DNA from: Chloroflexota bacterium
GTDB lineage: Bacteria > Chloroflexota > Anaerolineae > 4572-78 > J111
Direction: 5' to 3'
Length of the DNA: 5,133 bases
NCBI GenBank assembly: GCA_003694775.1
Contig: RFJV01000205.1
Span: 1 to 5,133 of the forward strand
Part shown: positions 4,901-5,133 of the stretch, piece after piece
Layout of the letters: every line of letters begins with the position of its first letter
How positions within the stretch are numbered: position 1 is the stretch's first letter
Notes under the pieces: model-generated
Database searches by the model: none
Told to the model about the DNA's origin: nothing
Seen by the model: only the letters and a program-made list of their open reading frames with translations
Translations under genes and position numbers: made by a program

Positions 4901-5133
4901 ATGCCAGATATGATATACCGCACCTTAGGCAATACCGGTCTCCAGGTATCCATTGTGGGATTTGGCGCGTCACCGCTGGGGCAGGAGTTCGGCCAGATTG
5001 ACCCCGCCGAAGGTCGCCGGGCCGTGCATTACGCCATTGACCACGGCATCAACTATTTCGACGTGGCCCCCTACTACGGCCGCACCCTGGCCGAAACCCG
5101 CCTGGGCGAGGCCCTGGAAGGCCGCCGGGACAA
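4901..5133 (+). CDS. Aldo/keto reductase, L-galactose dehydrogenase-like (partial, 3' end outside the window)
   Basis: The first 77 residues of an aldo/keto reductase (AKR superfamily, TIM barrel, NAD(P)-dependent); the window ends inside the gene. The N-terminus YRTLGNTGLQVSIVGFG (residues 6-22) is followed by ASPLG (23-27), NYFDVAPYYG (51-60) with catalytic D54 and Y59, and TLAETRLGEAL (62-72). The ASPLG...FG pattern and the TL-E-LG context after PYYG are what I recall of the L-galactose / D-threo-aldose 1-dehydrogenase branch, which oxidises free aldoses to lactones. The catalytic lysine and histidine lie beyond the window. The ATG has GGAGGA (4887-4892) 8 nt upstream. It is probably the first gene of an operon repressed by the divergent LacI-type regulator. 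The AKR assignment is firm; the substrate is a guess. Confidence 0.88.
   Translation, partial: MPDMIYRTLGNTGLQVSIVGFGASPLGQEFGQIDPAEGRRAVHYAIDHGINYFDVAPYYGRTLAETRLGEALEGRRD

Overview
The window is a 5.1 kb piece of bacterial chromosome carrying sugar-metabolism genes, cut at its right edge inside a gene. No taxonomic marker is present. The GC-rich coding sequence, the simple-sequence spacers (8-bp tandem units, GGAGATT runs, a CGCAGAG-type element), a UPF0175/DUF3368 toxin-antitoxin pair and LacI-controlled carbohydrate oxidoreductases would all fit an environmental Chloroflexota (Anaerolineae-like) genome. That assignment is inference and is weak.

Left part (1-2731, + strand): two oxidoreductase genes lie head to tail, each preceded by an array of 8-bp tandem repeats and a Shine-Dalgarno site. 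The first (127-1836) encodes a 569-residue zinc-type MDR protein related to L-sorbose-1-phosphate reductase (SorE), with an apparently duplicated Rossmann domain. The second (1940-2731) encodes an SDR protein very like sorbitol-6-phosphate 2-dehydrogenase (SrlD). Together they could carry a ketose-1-phosphate through a hexitol-6-phosphate to fructose-6-phosphate. No PTS or kinase gene is visible in the window.

Middle part (2732-3663, + strand): a spacer with several small repeats leads to a compact toxin-antitoxin operon. It holds a UPF0175 antitoxin (2889-3140) and a DUF3368 PIN-like toxin (3133-3615) that overlap by 8 nt, and it ends at a textbook intrinsic terminator. This module looks less GC-rich than the genes around it, which suggests acquisition.

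Right part (3688-5133): a LacI-family repressor gene on the minus strand diverges from an aldo/keto reductase gene (L-galactose dehydrogenase-like, truncated by the window end) on the plus strand. The 211-bp gap between them reads as a complete control region. It has a near-consensus sigma70-type promoter for the reductase (TTGACA, 17 bp, TATGAT) with a perfect 22-bp palindromic operator just after the predicted start site. It also has a second promoter for the repressor (TTGCCC, 17 bp, TATACT) with a degenerate copy of the same operator over its start site. The simplest reading is a repressor that controls both the sugar-oxidation operon and itself.
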